Counted from the first letter of the stretch, positions 40,225 to 49,173 are shown. The stretch: 64,000 nt of DNA from Cupriavidus basilensis (GCF_000832305.1 NZ_CP010537.1:2728001-2792000); one strand, 5' to 3'. Made by a program: numbers and translations. The notes: generated by a model not told the origin, from the letters alone.

Positions 40225-40753
40225 TCAAACGGCTTTGTGCCCGCCCGGGCCGCTGACGCGAACAGCGAGCCCGCCCAACTCCACCGACTGACTGACCTCG
40301 ATCTCCAACTGGTGAAATGCTGCAATGCGTCGTACGATTGACCAGCCGAGCCCGCTGCCGCTCTCGCTGCTACCGGGAACCCGGAAGAATCGCTCTCCGA
40401 GTCTGCGGGAATCGGCGTCAGCCAGCCCTGGACCGCTATCTTCGACAATGCAGACAACTCGCCCACCGTGCTGCTGCACGCCCACTCTCACCCGCGCAAA
40501 TCGGGGACTGTATCTCAGCGCGTTGTCGACCAGGTTGCGAGCCAGGACGGCCAGCAGCGCCTCGCTGCCGGGAGGGTTGCAGGATTCGGTGGCTTCGAAC
40601 TCGAGACTCTGATTCTTGCTAATCGCCTTCGGTGCCAGTTTCGGCCACCACCTGCTTAACCAGGGCCCTCAGGTCGACTTCGGCCATAGTTGGGGCTGCG
40701 TTGGCTTACAGCCTCGACAAGGTAAGCAATTGCTCCACTGCGGCTGCTCGCAT
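40225..40753 (-). pseudogene. Degenerate sensor histidine kinase (kinase core only)
   Basis: On the minus strand three frames line up into one kinase: [10 protein letters not shown] (HisKA helix, 40712-40741), an in-frame TAA at 40706-40708, VDLRALVKQVVAE, then a shift near 40640 to LAPKAISKNQSLEFEA and on to NLVDNALRYSP (N box), VEDSGPGL (G1) and GSGLGWSIVRRIA (G2), ending near 40225. Family members have GLGLSIV at G2. The H box, sensor and membrane parts are missing. The upstream boundary is abrupt: within about 15 bases the sequence becomes the signal peptide of a lipoprotein on the other strand. The gene is broken and cannot make a kinase. Confidence 0.75.
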
Positions 40754-41097
40754 TGAGTAGCGCGCTGGCTCTTGCCGCCTGTGGCGGTGGTGGCGACGGA
40801 TCGTCGAGCAGCGGCAGCAGCAACAGCAGTAGCAGTAGCAGTAGCAGTAGCAGTAGCAATACCGGCACCCTGAGCGTGTCGATGACCGACGCGCCCGCCT
40901 GCGGCTATGATCATGTCTTTGTCACCGTCGACAAAGTACGAGTCCACTCCGATCCCAACGCCAACGCCAACGGCACTGGCTGGGTTGACGTCACGGTCAG
41001 CCCGGCACGACGGATCGACCCGCTGTCGACGTTCTTCAATCGATGTACCCGTGGGCGCGACCATCAGCTCAATGGCCGTTTAGTATATTCAACCTGA
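40753..41097 (+). pseudogene. Truncated DUF4382-type lipoprotein
   Basis: The frame begins at a TTG in the middle of a lipoprotein signal peptide: reading upstream in frame gives [15 protein letters not shown], where Cys is the lipidation site, but the basic N-terminal start codons are absent and a TAA lies 10 codons upstream. After a poly-serine linker ([12 protein letters not shown] and an AGTAGC hexamer run) comes [20 protein letters not shown] and [19 protein letters not shown], the opening of a DUF4382 domain (typically ~150 residues). It leaves family sequence after PARRIDPLS and ends early. The 5-prime end is fused to the broken kinase, so this is a recombination scar rather than an intact gene. 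Confidence 0.65.
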
Positions 41098-41216
41098 CAT
41101 TCGTGGTTGGATTGGCGAGTGTCGGAGATGGGTCGTGAACGATCATAGCCAACCGGCACACCGCCCCCCGTTAAGGGCCATCTCCCGCCGTTCGCCTTCG
41201 CGCTCCGGCAGACATT

Positions 41217-43154
41217 TCAACGGCTGCCGGGCCACGAATTGCAGACGCTCGTCCGCCGTCCGCATGTGCCCAATACTTGCGCGGCGACATGCTGTGCTGC
41301 CGTGTGTTCGCAGCGCCATCGCGATGCCAGCAACCCAAGACGGCTGCGGGGGGACACAGGATCGATATCCATTGTGAATGACCTGGCCCAGGCTGCGACA
41401 CCGTCCACAGGCATCGGCCTTGCCAGTGCATATCCCTGGCCTGCGTCGGCCCCAAGAATTGCAGCCGCTTCAACCAGATCCATTGTTTCCAGGCCCTCGA
41501 CGACGACAGTCAGATCAAGGCTTTTGCCCAGGTTGATCAGCGAGCCGATAAAGCCAATGATTTTGTCCGGATTTCGGCCCGCGTCGCGTACAAGGCCCTG
41601 GTCGATCTTGACGGTATGGAATGGCAACGAGCTCAATCGTAGCAGGCTGCTATAGCCAGAGCCGAGATCATCCATCGCCAGCCCTACACCGAGCGCTGCC
41701 AGCGCGTGCACGCCAGCGTCGTGACGCTCCTTGTCTCCGTACGGCCTGTCTTCCAGCAGCTCCAACTTCAGTCGCGCCGGATCGAACCGGTGCCGCTGCA
41801 GCGCGTCGGCCACCCAGTCAGCGCCGGCGGGCTCGATCAGCAATTCGGGGGGCAGGTTGACGGACACATCGACCGACAGGCCGTCGTCATCCCATCGGCG
41901 CGCCTGGGTCAGGGCGTAGTCGAGCCCGAGCTTGAACAATCGGATCAGGTCGTCACGCCCGTAACAAGGCAGAAAGGTGCCCGGCCCGATCGTCTTGCCA
42001 CGCTGATCGTGTAGCCGTGCAAGGAACTCGATCGCAACCGGTCTGCGGGAGTGCAGGTCGACAATCGGCTGGCCGTGGAATGTCACCTCGCCCGCATAGA
42101 CGCGCTGGCGCAGGTAGCTCACCTGTCTCGCCTGCAGATGAGCCCCTGCGCTGGCTAGCTGCCGCTGCAGGCCAATCGCCTGGCTGAGCAGCACGCCCAC
42201 CGTCAGTTCGAGAAATGTCTGCATTTCCGTGGTCTCGAACATGCCTGGATAACTGCCGTAGATCGTCAGCACGCCCAGCATGCGCCCCTCGACGTCCCGT
42301 AGCGGGATTGACGCGCCAGAACCGAAGCCGGAGGAACGCGCTGCCTCCTTCCACTGCGCCGCCAGTGGTTCTGTGGCGTAAGAGGCCACCGTGGCAACCG
42401 CGCCAGTGCGCCAGCAGCGCCCTATCGGGCCCTGAGAGAGTACCGAGGGCCTGTCTTGCACGCGCGGCACGACATCCGCTGCCAGCAGTCTTTCCAGATA
42501 GGACTCGAAGTCGCCCGCCATCCTTTCGAAGATGAAGGTTCCTTCTGGATCGGGATGGGCGATGGCGGCGGCCCGCAAGCCATTCAGGTCCATCAGCCCG
42601 TCCAGCGCGGCCTGCACCCGGTCTCCGTAATTGGCAACATGGGAAAGCCTCTGCAACAACTTTCCCATAAGCAGTTGCCGTTCTTGCTGTAGCACGTTCG
42701 CGCCGAGTAAGCTGAAGTGGATTTCAGCATTGGCGCGCTCGGTTACCACGTGCCTGAGCGCATCGCAGGTATTGCGGTCCAGGTGCAATCCCCCCACCTG
42801 CGCTGTCAGGGCGCTAGCGTACTCGCGCATGGCCCGGACAACCCAGCCGCATTCCACCGCCAACATGGCCAGCAGCTCTCCGCATTGCCGGGCCCTGGCC
42901 TGGTGCTCGGACTCACTCAGCCCGGGTTCCAGCCAAGACTGCAAATACGCGACCTGCGACATCCTCAGGGCTGCAAGCTCGGTCTCATCAAAGCGACTCA
43001 GTATCGTGGCCGGCCCGTCCTCCCGATACAAGGTCGCGTAGAGATGGTCAACGAACCTTGGTGCCACCAACATCACCGCTTCCTTCACGTCAGCCAGCAA
43101 GGAAGCCGCCCTCACACCGTATGCGGGAACCTCGTGCGCACCCCATTCGTTCAT
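41217..43154 (-). CDS. EAL-domain c-di-GMP phosphodiesterase with globin-like and GAF modules
   Basis: A 645-residue cytoplasmic protein. Residues about 10-150 are helical and globin-like (ASLLADVKEAVMLVAPRFVDHL, SYLQSWLEPGLSESEHQ) but the family's GxxH proximal-histidine motif reads GELL, so heme is unlikely. A GAF-type domain follows (NGLRAAAIAHPDPEGTFIF, GQGPIGRCWRTGAVA-like, SGFGSGASIPLRDVEGRMLG). The C-terminal EAL domain has EFLARL in place of EALLR, NLPPELL, LELLEDR, AMDDLGSGYSSL, VKIDQGLV and VVEGLET; the metal- and substrate-binding acids appear kept, so activity is plausible. The last 50 residues are not family sequence. The start overlaps the stop of the H-NS-like gene as ATGA and has GGGAG upstream. 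Confidence 0.8.
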   Translation of the reverse strand: MNEWGAHEVPAYGVRAASLLADVKEAVMLVAPRFVDHLYATLYREDGPATILSRFDETELAALRMSQVAYLQSWLEPGLSESEHQARARQCGELLAMLAVECGWVVRAMREYASALTAQVGGLHLDRNTCDALRHVVTERANAEIHFSLLGANVLQQERQLLMGKLLQRLSHVANYGDRVQAALDGLMDLNGLRAAAIAHPDPEGTFIFERMAGDFESYLERLLAADVVPRVQDRPSVLSQGPIGRCWRTGAVATVASYATEPLAAQWKEAARSSGFGSGASIPLRDVEGRMLGVLTIYGSYPGMFETTEMQTFLELTVGVLLSQAIGLQRQLASAGAHLQARQVSYLRQRVYAGEVTFHGQPIVDLHSRRPVAIEFLARLHDQRGKTIGPGTFLPCYGRDDLIRLFKLGLDYALTQARRWDDDGLSVDVSVNLPPELLIEPAGADWVADALQRHRFDPARLKLELLEDRPYGDKERHDAGVHALAALGVGLAMDDLGSGYSSLLRLSSLPFHTVKIDQGLVRDAGRNPDKIIGFIGSLINLGKSLDLTVVVEGLETMDLVEAAAILGADAGQGYALARPMPVDGVAAWARSFTMDIDPVSPRSRLGLLASRWRCEHTAAQHVAAQVLGTCGRRTSVCNSWPGSR

Positions 43155-43354
43155 TGCCGACTCCCGGATATCGTAGCCAAAGACTGCGCCGGGACCTCGG
43201 CGGCAAACGGCTCCCACGTCGGCGCACGACCGCGGCCCGACCACGTCTTGCCGGTCTTGGGGCCCCGATACCGGGCAGGCAAGCGTTCGGATTTCGCCTT
43301 CGCCATTGCGGCGACGTGGCGGCCTCGGCGTTTCCTGGCAACGTCCTTGGGCAT
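43151..43354 (-). CDS. Stand-alone H-NS DNA-binding domain protein
   Basis: A 67-residue protein with the H-NS C-terminal DNA-binding motif YRGPKTGKTWSGRGRAPTW (residues 29-47) preceded by a basic linker (KDVARKRRGRHVAAMAKAKS). The N-terminal oligomerisation coiled coil of normal H-NS (about 60-70 residues) is absent; no homologous coding sequence precedes it, since the chemoreceptor stop is only 12 bp upstream. The stop codon overlaps the start of the EAL gene (ATGA). It may be a genuine small DNA-binding protein that competes with full H-NS, or a 5-prime truncated gene kept for translational coupling. No good ribosome site is seen, so reinitiation is likely. Confidence 0.7.
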   Translation of the reverse strand: MPKDVARKRRGRHVAAMAKAKSERLPARYRGPKTGKTWSGRGRAPTWEPFAAEVPAQSLATISGSRQ

Positions 43355-43366
43355 GAGATGTTACTG

Positions 43367-44962
43367 TTACATCAGCGCACGCATCTTCTGTTCAGCGCCG
43401 GCCGGCGCCCCGGCCTCAACACGGAAGGTGCCTGCATCGGCGACCAGGCGGGAAGCCTGTTCCCGCAGGCTCTCGGCGGCGGCAGCGGCCTGCTCCACCA
43501 GCGCCGCATTCTGCTGCGTCACCTGATCCATCTGGGCGACGGCCTGGTTGACCTGTTCAATGCCGGTTGACTGCTCTTCACTCGCCTCCGCAATTTCCTC
43601 GATCAGGGTCGTCACCTGCCGTACCGACGCAACGATGCGGTCCATGGCCGCGCCGGCTTCCGCTACCCGCCCGGTCCCGGCATCGGCCTGCTGCATGGAG
43701 GAAGCGATCAGATCCCGGATTTCCTTGGCGGCCGCGGACGAACGCTGCGCCAGCGTACGGACTTCGCCGGCCACGACCGCGAATCCGCGCCCCTGCTCGC
43801 CCGCCCGCGCTGCTTCCACGGCCGCGTTCAGCGCCAGGATGTTGGTCTGGAAGGCAATGCCTTCGACCGCTCCAATGATGTCGGCCATCCTGGTGGCCGC
43901 CGCCGCGATGCCCTGCATGACCTCCTCCACGCCCTTGACCGTTGCGGCGCCGTTGTCCGCAACACCTATGGCGTCCTGCGCCTGCCTGCGCGCAGCCCGG
44001 GCATTACCGGCGTTCTGGTTCACGGTCGAGGTCAGTTCTTCCATCGAGGCCGCCGTCTGCTGCAGCGAGGCCGCCTGCTGTTCTGTCCGCTGAGACAGGT
44101 CGGTATTGCCCTGCGCGATCTCGTGGGCCGCGCTGTCGACAGAACCGGACGCGACCTGGATATTCAGGATCAGGCTGCGGAGTTGTGTAAACGCGCGCTC
44201 CAGCGCCTGCATGAGCTCGCCAATTTCATCGCCGGACGTGGCCACGACGGAATAGGACAGATCGCCTTGCGCCAACGCCCTGGCGGCCTTCACCGCTTCG
44301 CCCACCGGTTGCGTGACCGAGCGAGTGATGCGCACAGCGGACACCACCGCAGCAAGCACGGCGAGCGCCAGCGCCCCAAGCAGCCAGACCTTCGCCGCGC
44401 GGTACGCCTCGGTGGCTTCGGCCGACTCCTTCGCGCTGACGGCCTTGCCCACTTCCATCAGTGCATCGAGCGGTGCAAAGTAGCTGGCTTGCGCGGTCGA
44501 CAGTTCGCCGGTGAGTTCTGCACGCGCCTTCTCCGAATCGCCTTCGCGCACGCCGTCGATCACGATTGTCACTCGCGCCCAGTACCTGGCATCGGCCGCG
44601 GCAAGATCCTTGTACAGGGCCTTGCCCTTCTCCGTGTAGAAGATGTTCGCCATGCCGCGGATCTTCTCCTCATTGACGGCACGCAACTGCGCGATCTTGG
44701 CGATGCTCTTCTCCATTTGCCCGGCATCCTGTACGAGGGCAAGGTCACGGAGCATGATGGCCGTGTGGGCCGCACGATCCTTCAGTCCATGGAACTCAAG
44801 GATCTTGTTGTTCAGATCCGATACGATCAACTCCGTATTGGCGTCCATGGTGGCCATCTTCTGCAAGGCAACCACCGCAATCACCAGCAGCATGAACACA
44901 TTGATCGAAAACGCTGCTGTCAGCCGCGTCCCGATGCGAACGCTCTTGAACCAATTCAACAT
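43367..44962 (-). CDS. Methyl-accepting chemotaxis protein (4HB sensor, Tar/Tsr architecture)
   Basis: A 531-residue class I chemoreceptor: first membrane helix near 14-37 ([18 protein letters not shown]), a four-helix-bundle periplasmic domain (about 40-185, [21 protein letters not shown]), second helix [23 protein letters not shown] ([20 protein letters not shown]) and the signalling tip [28 protein letters not shown] in overlapping halves. No CheR pentapeptide at the end. GGGGAG before the ATG decides the start, 10 codons inside the open frame. It is first in an apparent operon with the H-NS-like and EAL genes, tying ligand sensing to c-di-GMP output, and has a 200-bp structured leader. 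Confidence 0.92.
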   Translation of the reverse strand: MLNWFKSVRIGTRLTAAFSINVFMLLVIAVVALQKMATMDANTELIVSDLNNKILEFHGLKDRAAHTAIMLRDLALVQDAGQMEKSIAKIAQLRAVNEEKIRGMANIFYTEKGKALYKDLAAADARYWARVTIVIDGVREGDSEKARAELTGELSTAQASYFAPLDALMEVGKAVSAKESAEATEAYRAAKVWLLGALALAVLAAVVSAVRITRSVTQPVGEAVKAARALAQGDLSYSVVATSGDEIGELMQALERAFTQLRSLILNIQVASGSVDSAAHEIAQGNTDLSQRTEQQAASLQQTAASMEELTSTVNQNAGNARAARRQAQDAIGVADNGAATVKGVEEVMQGIAAAATRMADIIGAVEGIAFQTNILALNAAVEAARAGEQGRGFAVVAGEVRTLAQRSSAAAKEIRDLIASSMQQADAGTGRVAEAGAAMDRIVASVRQVTTLIEEIAEASEEQSTGIEQVNQAVAQMDQVTQQNAALVEQAAAAAESLREQASRLVADAGTFRVEAGAPAGAEQKMRALM

Positions 44963-45020
44963 ACCTGGAAATCTCCCCACTTGATTTTGCATTCGCTTGC
45001 CTGGGGCTTGATGCTGGCTG

Positions 45021-45246
45021 GTGGCCCCTGATCCTTTCAGGGCCAGCGGAACCGGCGGCCGCCCGTGGCTTCAGGCCACCGCAGCCGCGTCGCGCCCCAC
45101 AGGGGCTTCACATTCAGGCCGCCCTTCTTTCGTGGACACCAAGGGTGTCTGGCGCCCCCTTTATCGTCAGGCGCCAGGCGTTCTGAAGGCCGTCCGCCGA
45201 AGGCGGAGACGAAAGTGCCCTAAAGGCAACTCACTCGGTGCTTTTT
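45021..45246. other. Seven consecutive hairpins: candidate structured RNA or leader
   Basis: Seven perfect inverted repeats occur in 205 bp: 45026-45042 (6-bp arms), 45065-45079 (5), 45094-45106 (5), 45135-45149 (6), 45150-45176 (7), 45194-45206 (5) and 45216-45228 (4). They are adjacent, differ in sequence and are followed on the plus strand by GCTTTTTG. Read on the minus strand they form the leader of the chemoreceptor operon; read on the plus strand they could be an independent RNA. I did not find a consistent match to known riboswitch classes, including GEMM. Confidence 0.5.
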
Positions 45247-45618
45247 GTGTGCGAATATCGCCTGGCAGCCAGGAAAATGCGTTCGGTGCCGTGTTTCAGG
45301 CCTGGCGTGAGGCGCCCTTGAGTGGAGCTGGCTGTGCTGGCCCGAACCAATGGCCTGGGCCAGGTCGCCGCATTCAGGTGAAATGGGTAGCTGGGCCAAG
45401 AAGCGGGTCGATGCAGCACTTGCCCCCCTCAGTGCTGGCTGTGATCGTGAATGACCGTTCTTCGCAGGCATCTGCCAATCGCTGAGCGATACGGCGAACG
45501 TCTCACAAGCGCCGAAGGACTAATCCGCTCGCCCGATAAGCGGCGGGCGCGCGGCAAAAATAGCGCAATCGCTGGCGACAGGGGCGCGCCGCCCAGGCGC
45601 GCGCGCCCCACCCCCGCC

Positions 45619-47181
45619 TCAGTCCAGCGGCCGTCCGGGCCGGAACCCGTCCCGCAGTTCCCGCTTGAGCACCTTCCCGATCGCACTGCGCGGCAGCACA
45701 TCCACCAGTTCCAGCACGGCAAGCCGCTGCGTCTTGCCAACCTGCTCGTTGGTCCAGGCCATCAAGGCGTCATCGGACACCGTGGCGCCATCGCGCCGAA
45801 CCACAAAGGCCACCGGCGTTTCGCCCCATCGCTGCGAGGGCACGCCAACCACCGCGCAATCCAGCACCTCCGGATGCTGCTGCAGGATCCCTTCGAGATC
45901 GCTGGGATAGATGTTGAATCCGCCGCTGATGATCATGTCCTTCTTGCGGTCCATCAGCGTGAGGAAGCCGTCTTCGTCAAAGCGGCCAACGTCGCCGGTG
46001 CGGATAAAGAGCTTGCCGGTGGCGTCGCGCCATTCGGCCGCGCTCGTCTTCTCCGGTTGCTTGTGGTAGCCGGCCATGATGGCGTTGGAATGGCCGACGA
46101 CTTCGCCGATCTCGCCCACGGGCACTTCCTTGCCGTCGTCGTCGATCAGGCGGATGTCATGGCCTTCCATGGGCTTGCCCACGGTGTGGAGCTTGTTGGG
46201 GAACTCGTGCGCGGCCAGCACGCAGCTGCCGCCGCCTTCGGTCATGCCGTAGTACTCGACCAGGCCGCCGGGCCAGCGCTTGAGGATTTCTGCCTTCAGC
46301 GCGGCGGAAAGCGGCGCGCTGGTGGAGAACTTCATCCGGTACGACGACAGGTCGTAGTCACCGAAGTCCGCGCGCGCCATCAGGCGCTGGTATTGCACAG
46401 GCACCAGCATGCTGTGCGTGACGCGGTACTGCGCTGCCAGTTGCAGATAGCGCTGCGCGTCGAACTTGGGCATCAGCACGGCGGTGCCGCCGAGCGCCAG
46501 CGTGGGGATGAAGCTCACGAGCGTGGTGTTGGAGTACAGCGGCGTGGAAATCAGCGTGACGGCGTCGGGACCGTAGCCGCCGGATTCCTGGACACGGCGG
46601 ATCTGGTTCCAGCGCAGGGCGTGGGCGTGCACGATGCCCTTGGGCGTGCCGGTCGTGCCCGAGGAGTAGATGATGTTGAACACCTGTTGCGGCGCGATGG
46701 CATGCGCTTGCGGGCGGCTGCCGTGCGGGGCCAGCCAGGCTTCGAACGCGAGGCCGGCGGGGGCGCCGGCCAGCCCGATGAGGCGGGCCTGGATGTTGTC
46801 TTTCACCGGCGCGATCTCGCGCAGCACGTCCGCGTCGACAAAGAGCACCCGGGCGTCGGAGTCTTCGACCATGCCAGCCAGGCTTGCCGGCGTGGAGGAC
46901 GGGGCGAGCGGCACCAGGGCAACGCCAGCGCGCAGGCCGCCGATCAGGATGGCGGCGTATTCGATGGACGCTGCCGCGCAGATGGCGAGCGAGGCGCCGG
47001 GCTGCAGGCCGTCGCGTTGCAAGGCGGCGGCGACGCGGTCGGCCAGCGCGTCGAATTCGGCATAGGTAAGCGAGCCGCGGCTGTCGACGACCGCGACATG
47101 CCCGGGCCGCTCCGCGGCGTGCAGGCGCACGCAATCCGCAAGGTTGCCAATCGGCTGCGCCAGAAGTTCTGTGATGCCCAT
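45619..47181 (-). CDS. AMP-forming acyl/aryl-CoA synthetase
   Basis: A 520-residue class I adenylate-forming ligase of normal length. The P-loop motif is YSSGTTGTPKGIVHAHAL (A3), followed by YYGMTEGGGSC (A5), IRTGDVGRFDEDGFLTLMDR (A7/A8) and the C-terminal catalytic Lys in GKVLKRELRD (A10). It makes a CoA thioester from a carboxylic acid; A5 and pocket residues do not decide between fatty, aryl or dicarboxylic acids. It is the last minus-strand gene of the importer/dioxygenase locus but is separated from the Dabb gene by 406 bp, so it may be transcribed on its own. Confidence 0.9.
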   Translation of the reverse strand: MGITELLAQPIGNLADCVRLHAAERPGHVAVVDSRGSLTYAEFDALADRVAAALQRDGLQPGASLAICAAASIEYAAILIGGLRAGVALVPLAPSSTPASLAGMVEDSDARVLFVDADVLREIAPVKDNIQARLIGLAGAPAGLAFEAWLAPHGSRPQAHAIAPQQVFNIIYSSGTTGTPKGIVHAHALRWNQIRRVQESGGYGPDAVTLISTPLYSNTTLVSFIPTLALGGTAVLMPKFDAQRYLQLAAQYRVTHSMLVPVQYQRLMARADFGDYDLSSYRMKFSTSAPLSAALKAEILKRWPGGLVEYYGMTEGGGSCVLAAHEFPNKLHTVGKPMEGHDIRLIDDDGKEVPVGEIGEVVGHSNAIMAGYHKQPEKTSAAEWRDATGKLFIRTGDVGRFDEDGFLTLMDRKKDMIISGGFNIYPSDLEGILQQHPEVLDCAVVGVPSQRWGETPVAFVVRRDGATVSDDALMAWTNEQVGKTQRLAVLELVDVLPRSAIGKVLKRELRDGFRPGRPLD

Positions 47182-47390
47182 AGGAAGGTCCTGTCTCCAT
47201 TTGGCGTCGCGACCGACGGGTCCGGGGGACCGCCTTCGCGCGCTAATTTATCGTCTTGAACGTCCGGGGCATCCGGCGTTCATCCCGTGGGCCTGCCGGC
47301 ATTGCCGCAGGCCGGGACAGATTTTCGCATGGACACGGCAAAGCTGCCCTACACCGGTGGGACAACCCGCACTAACAGGTCACTACGAGG

Positions 47391-47426
47391 GTAACTGCGC
47401 AGGTAACCACGCAGGCAACCATGCAG
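47391..47426. repeat. Three tandem 12-bp units
   Basis: GTAACTGCGCAG, GTAACCACGCAG, GCAACCATGCAG, followed by a further partial GTCAC. They lie in the 406-bp gap between the CoA-ligase start and the Dabb stop, which contains no gene; a GGCCGGC/GCCGGCC hairpin (47494-47517) is the only other structure seen there. Confidence 0.9.
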
Positions 47427-47587
47427 GTCACTTCAGCCCGCAACCTGGCTCAAAGCCGCCCGCCTTCCCCGATCCAGCAGGGATTCCGGCCATGGCCGGC
47501 CAGCGCCTTCGCCGGCCAACCAGGGGACGGCGGTGCGAAGCGCCTGACCGCCTCCGGTTCCTCGCTTTACGTCACGCTTTATGCCGT

Positions 47588-47899
47588 TCACGCAGACGGC
47601 TCGTAGTCCACCTGGTGCCGTGCAATGCGCAAGTCACCCAGTTCCTCCTTCACCCGCAGGTGCTCCGGGTGGGTGGCGTACCCCTCGAGCGCCGTCTGCG
47701 ATTCGAACTCGGAATACAGGACCACGTCGCAGGCGTAGTTGACCTTGCTGGAGTCCACGCCGACTTCCAGGTGGCGCATGCCGGGGATCCGGCCGCGAAG
47801 CCCTTCGAACGCAAGCTTGAGCCGCGCCACGGCGTCTTGCTTGTCGACTTCGGTTTCTCCGCGCAGGTTCCACATCACGATGTGTTTGACGATGGACAC
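47588..47899 (-). CDS. Dabb family (stress-responsive alpha/beta barrel) protein
   Basis: A 103-residue dimeric alpha/beta-barrel protein. It starts VKHIVMWNLRGETEVDKQDA, has the family's GLRGRIPGMRHLEVGVDSS and YACDVVLYSEFESQTALEGYATHPEHLRV patterns and keeps the His of the HPEHL motif. Dabb proteins include cyclases such as olivetolic acid cyclase and many of unknown role in aromatic pathways. It is next to YciI and the ring-cleaving dioxygenase, so it may act on a ring-cleavage product or an aromatic intermediate. The start is the first ATG. Confidence 0.88.
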   Translation of the reverse strand: MSIVKHIVMWNLRGETEVDKQDAVARLKLAFEGLRGRIPGMRHLEVGVDSSKVNYACDVVLYSEFESQTALEGYATHPEHLRVKEELGDLRIARHQVDYEPSA

Positions 47900-47977
47900 G
47901 ATTTCTCCCTTTGCCGATCCTGGCGGATCCTGGCTGGTTTTCCTGATGTTCTTGATGTTCTTGTCAAGTTCTTCACA

Positions 47978-48280
47978 TCAGGCCGGCGGGAAGCCGGCCC
48001 TCTGCGGCCACAGGTTGCTAAAGCCATGCACGGTCGACTGCCCATAGACGCCGGCCTGCGTGAAGGGCTCGCCTGCCAGCCACGCCTTGGCCTCGGCAAG
48101 CGACGGAAAATCGATCACCAGCAGGCTGCCGGCCATGGTGGTGCCGTCCTCGGCCAGCAGCGGCCCCGCAAAGGCGATGCTGTCGGCCTTGGCGCCGAGA
48201 TAGACCTTGTGTTCCGGGCGCACGCGGGCGCGCAGCGCACCGGTGCCGGGCTTGTCGAGAAGATGGAATACAAACAGCAT
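47978..48280 (-). CDS. YciI family protein (TftG-like)
   Basis: A 100-residue ferredoxin-like protein of the YciI family. The family's catalytic dyad is kept: His in RPEHKVYLG and Asp in AGPLLAEDG. The family includes TftG, 5-chlorohydroxyquinol dehydrochlorinase of 2,4,5-T degradation, and structurally resembles muconolactone isomerase. Here it lies 5 bp downstream of a hydroxyquinol-type dioxygenase, the same pairing (tftG, tftH) as in that pathway, suggesting it removes a substituent from or isomerises a hydroxyquinol-type compound. Chlorine dependence is inference only. Confidence 0.85.
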   Translation of the reverse strand: MLFVFHLLDKPGTGALRARVRPEHKVYLGAKADSIAFAGPLLAEDGTTMAGSLLVIDFPSLAEAKAWLAGEPFTQAGVYGQSTVHGFSNLWPQRAGFPPA

Positions 48281-48285
48281 GAGGC

Positions 48286-49173
48286 CTACCTCCGGGACGG
48301 CGCCGGCGCTGCCGGTGCCGGGTTGAGAATGAAATCGAAATCCAGCGTGTAGAACGGCGTGGCCGATGACGTGCCGTCCGGGGCGGTGCCGGCCTCGTGC
48401 CGCACCCAGTCCCCGATGAGTGAGCTGCGCACGCCGAAGACCGCGTCGGAATCCAGGTATTCGCCGCCCTCGCGGAACACATGGGTGATGAGCGTCTCAA
48501 ACCCCGGCGCCGAGATCATGAAGTGCAGGTGCGCGGGACGCCACGGATGGCGGCCCATGGCATCGAGCATGCGGCCCACCGGGCCGTCGTGCGGAATCGG
48601 GTAGCACTCGGCGACGATCGACTTGAAGTGAAAGCCGCCGCGCTCGTCGGCCGTCAGCGTGCCGCGGCCCTGGTGGCCATCAAGCCCCGCCTGCTGCACA
48701 TCGTAGAAGCCTTCCGAATCCGCCTGCCAGACTTCCAGCCGCGCGTTCGGCACCGCCTCGCCCGTCACGCTCTTGACCTTGCCGCTGACGTAGCACGGCT
48801 CGCCGGTCATGCCGTTGGCTACGTCGGCGCCCAGTTCGTACTCTGGCGCGTCGTCCACGTAGAACGGCCCGAACACCGTGGCCTCGGTGCAGCCGCGCGG
48901 CTTCTTGTGGTTCTGCGCGGTGACCAGCGTGGACAGGCCAAGCGTGTCGGACAGCAGGATGAACTCCTGCCGGCTGCTGGTGCAGGTGTGGCCGACTTCA
49001 GTCAGGAACTTGATGCCTTCGGCCCATTCGGCCTCGGTGAGATGCACCTCGCGGGCAAAGGCGTGGAGATGCTGGACCAGGCTGGTCATGATCTCCTTCA
49101 TCCGCCCGTTGGGCATGTCGGCATGCCGCGCCAGCACGGCCTGCGTGATGGTCTCTTCGTCTAGGTTGCGCAT
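48286..49173 (-). CDS. Intradiol ring-cleavage dioxygenase, hydroxyquinol 1,2-dioxygenase type
   Basis: A 295-residue Fe(III) dioxygenase. The N-terminal dimer domain (EEWAEGIKFLTEVGHTCTSS-like segment) precedes the catalytic domain with the four iron ligands: Tyr in GFYDV, Tyr in ECYPIPHDGPVG and the His pair in RPAHLHFMIS. Length, DTLGLSTLV near residue 80 and lack of the catechol-type lid favour hydroxyquinol 1,2-dioxygenase, which gives maleylacetate. The maleylacetate reductase gene 8 kb away supports this. The ATG is chosen by family alignment; the frame is open 34 codons further through a 12-bp tandem repeat. Confidence 0.88.
   Translation of the reverse strand: MRNLDEETITQAVLARHADMPNGRMKEIMTSLVQHLHAFAREVHLTEAEWAEGIKFLTEVGHTCTSSRQEFILLSDTLGLSTLVTAQNHKKPRGCTEATVFGPFYVDDAPEYELGADVANGMTGEPCYVSGKVKSVTGEAVPNARLEVWQADSEGFYDVQQAGLDGHQGRGTLTADERGGFHFKSIVAECYPIPHDGPVGRMLDAMGRHPWRPAHLHFMISAPGFETLITHVFREGGEYLDSDAVFGVRSSLIGDWVRHEAGTAPDGTSSATPFYTLDFDFILNPAPAAPAPSRR

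Noticed and set aside
45021-45246. c-di-GMP (GEMM-I) riboswitch before the chemoreceptor operon
   Set aside because: A short GAAGCCACGGG resemblance was seen, but those bases pair in a local hairpin and the rest of the consensus is missing.
45021-45485. 154-codon plus-strand ORF and 83-codon minus ORF in the gap before the CoA ligase
   Set aside because: Composition is of spacer translation; the hairpin series better explains the sequence.
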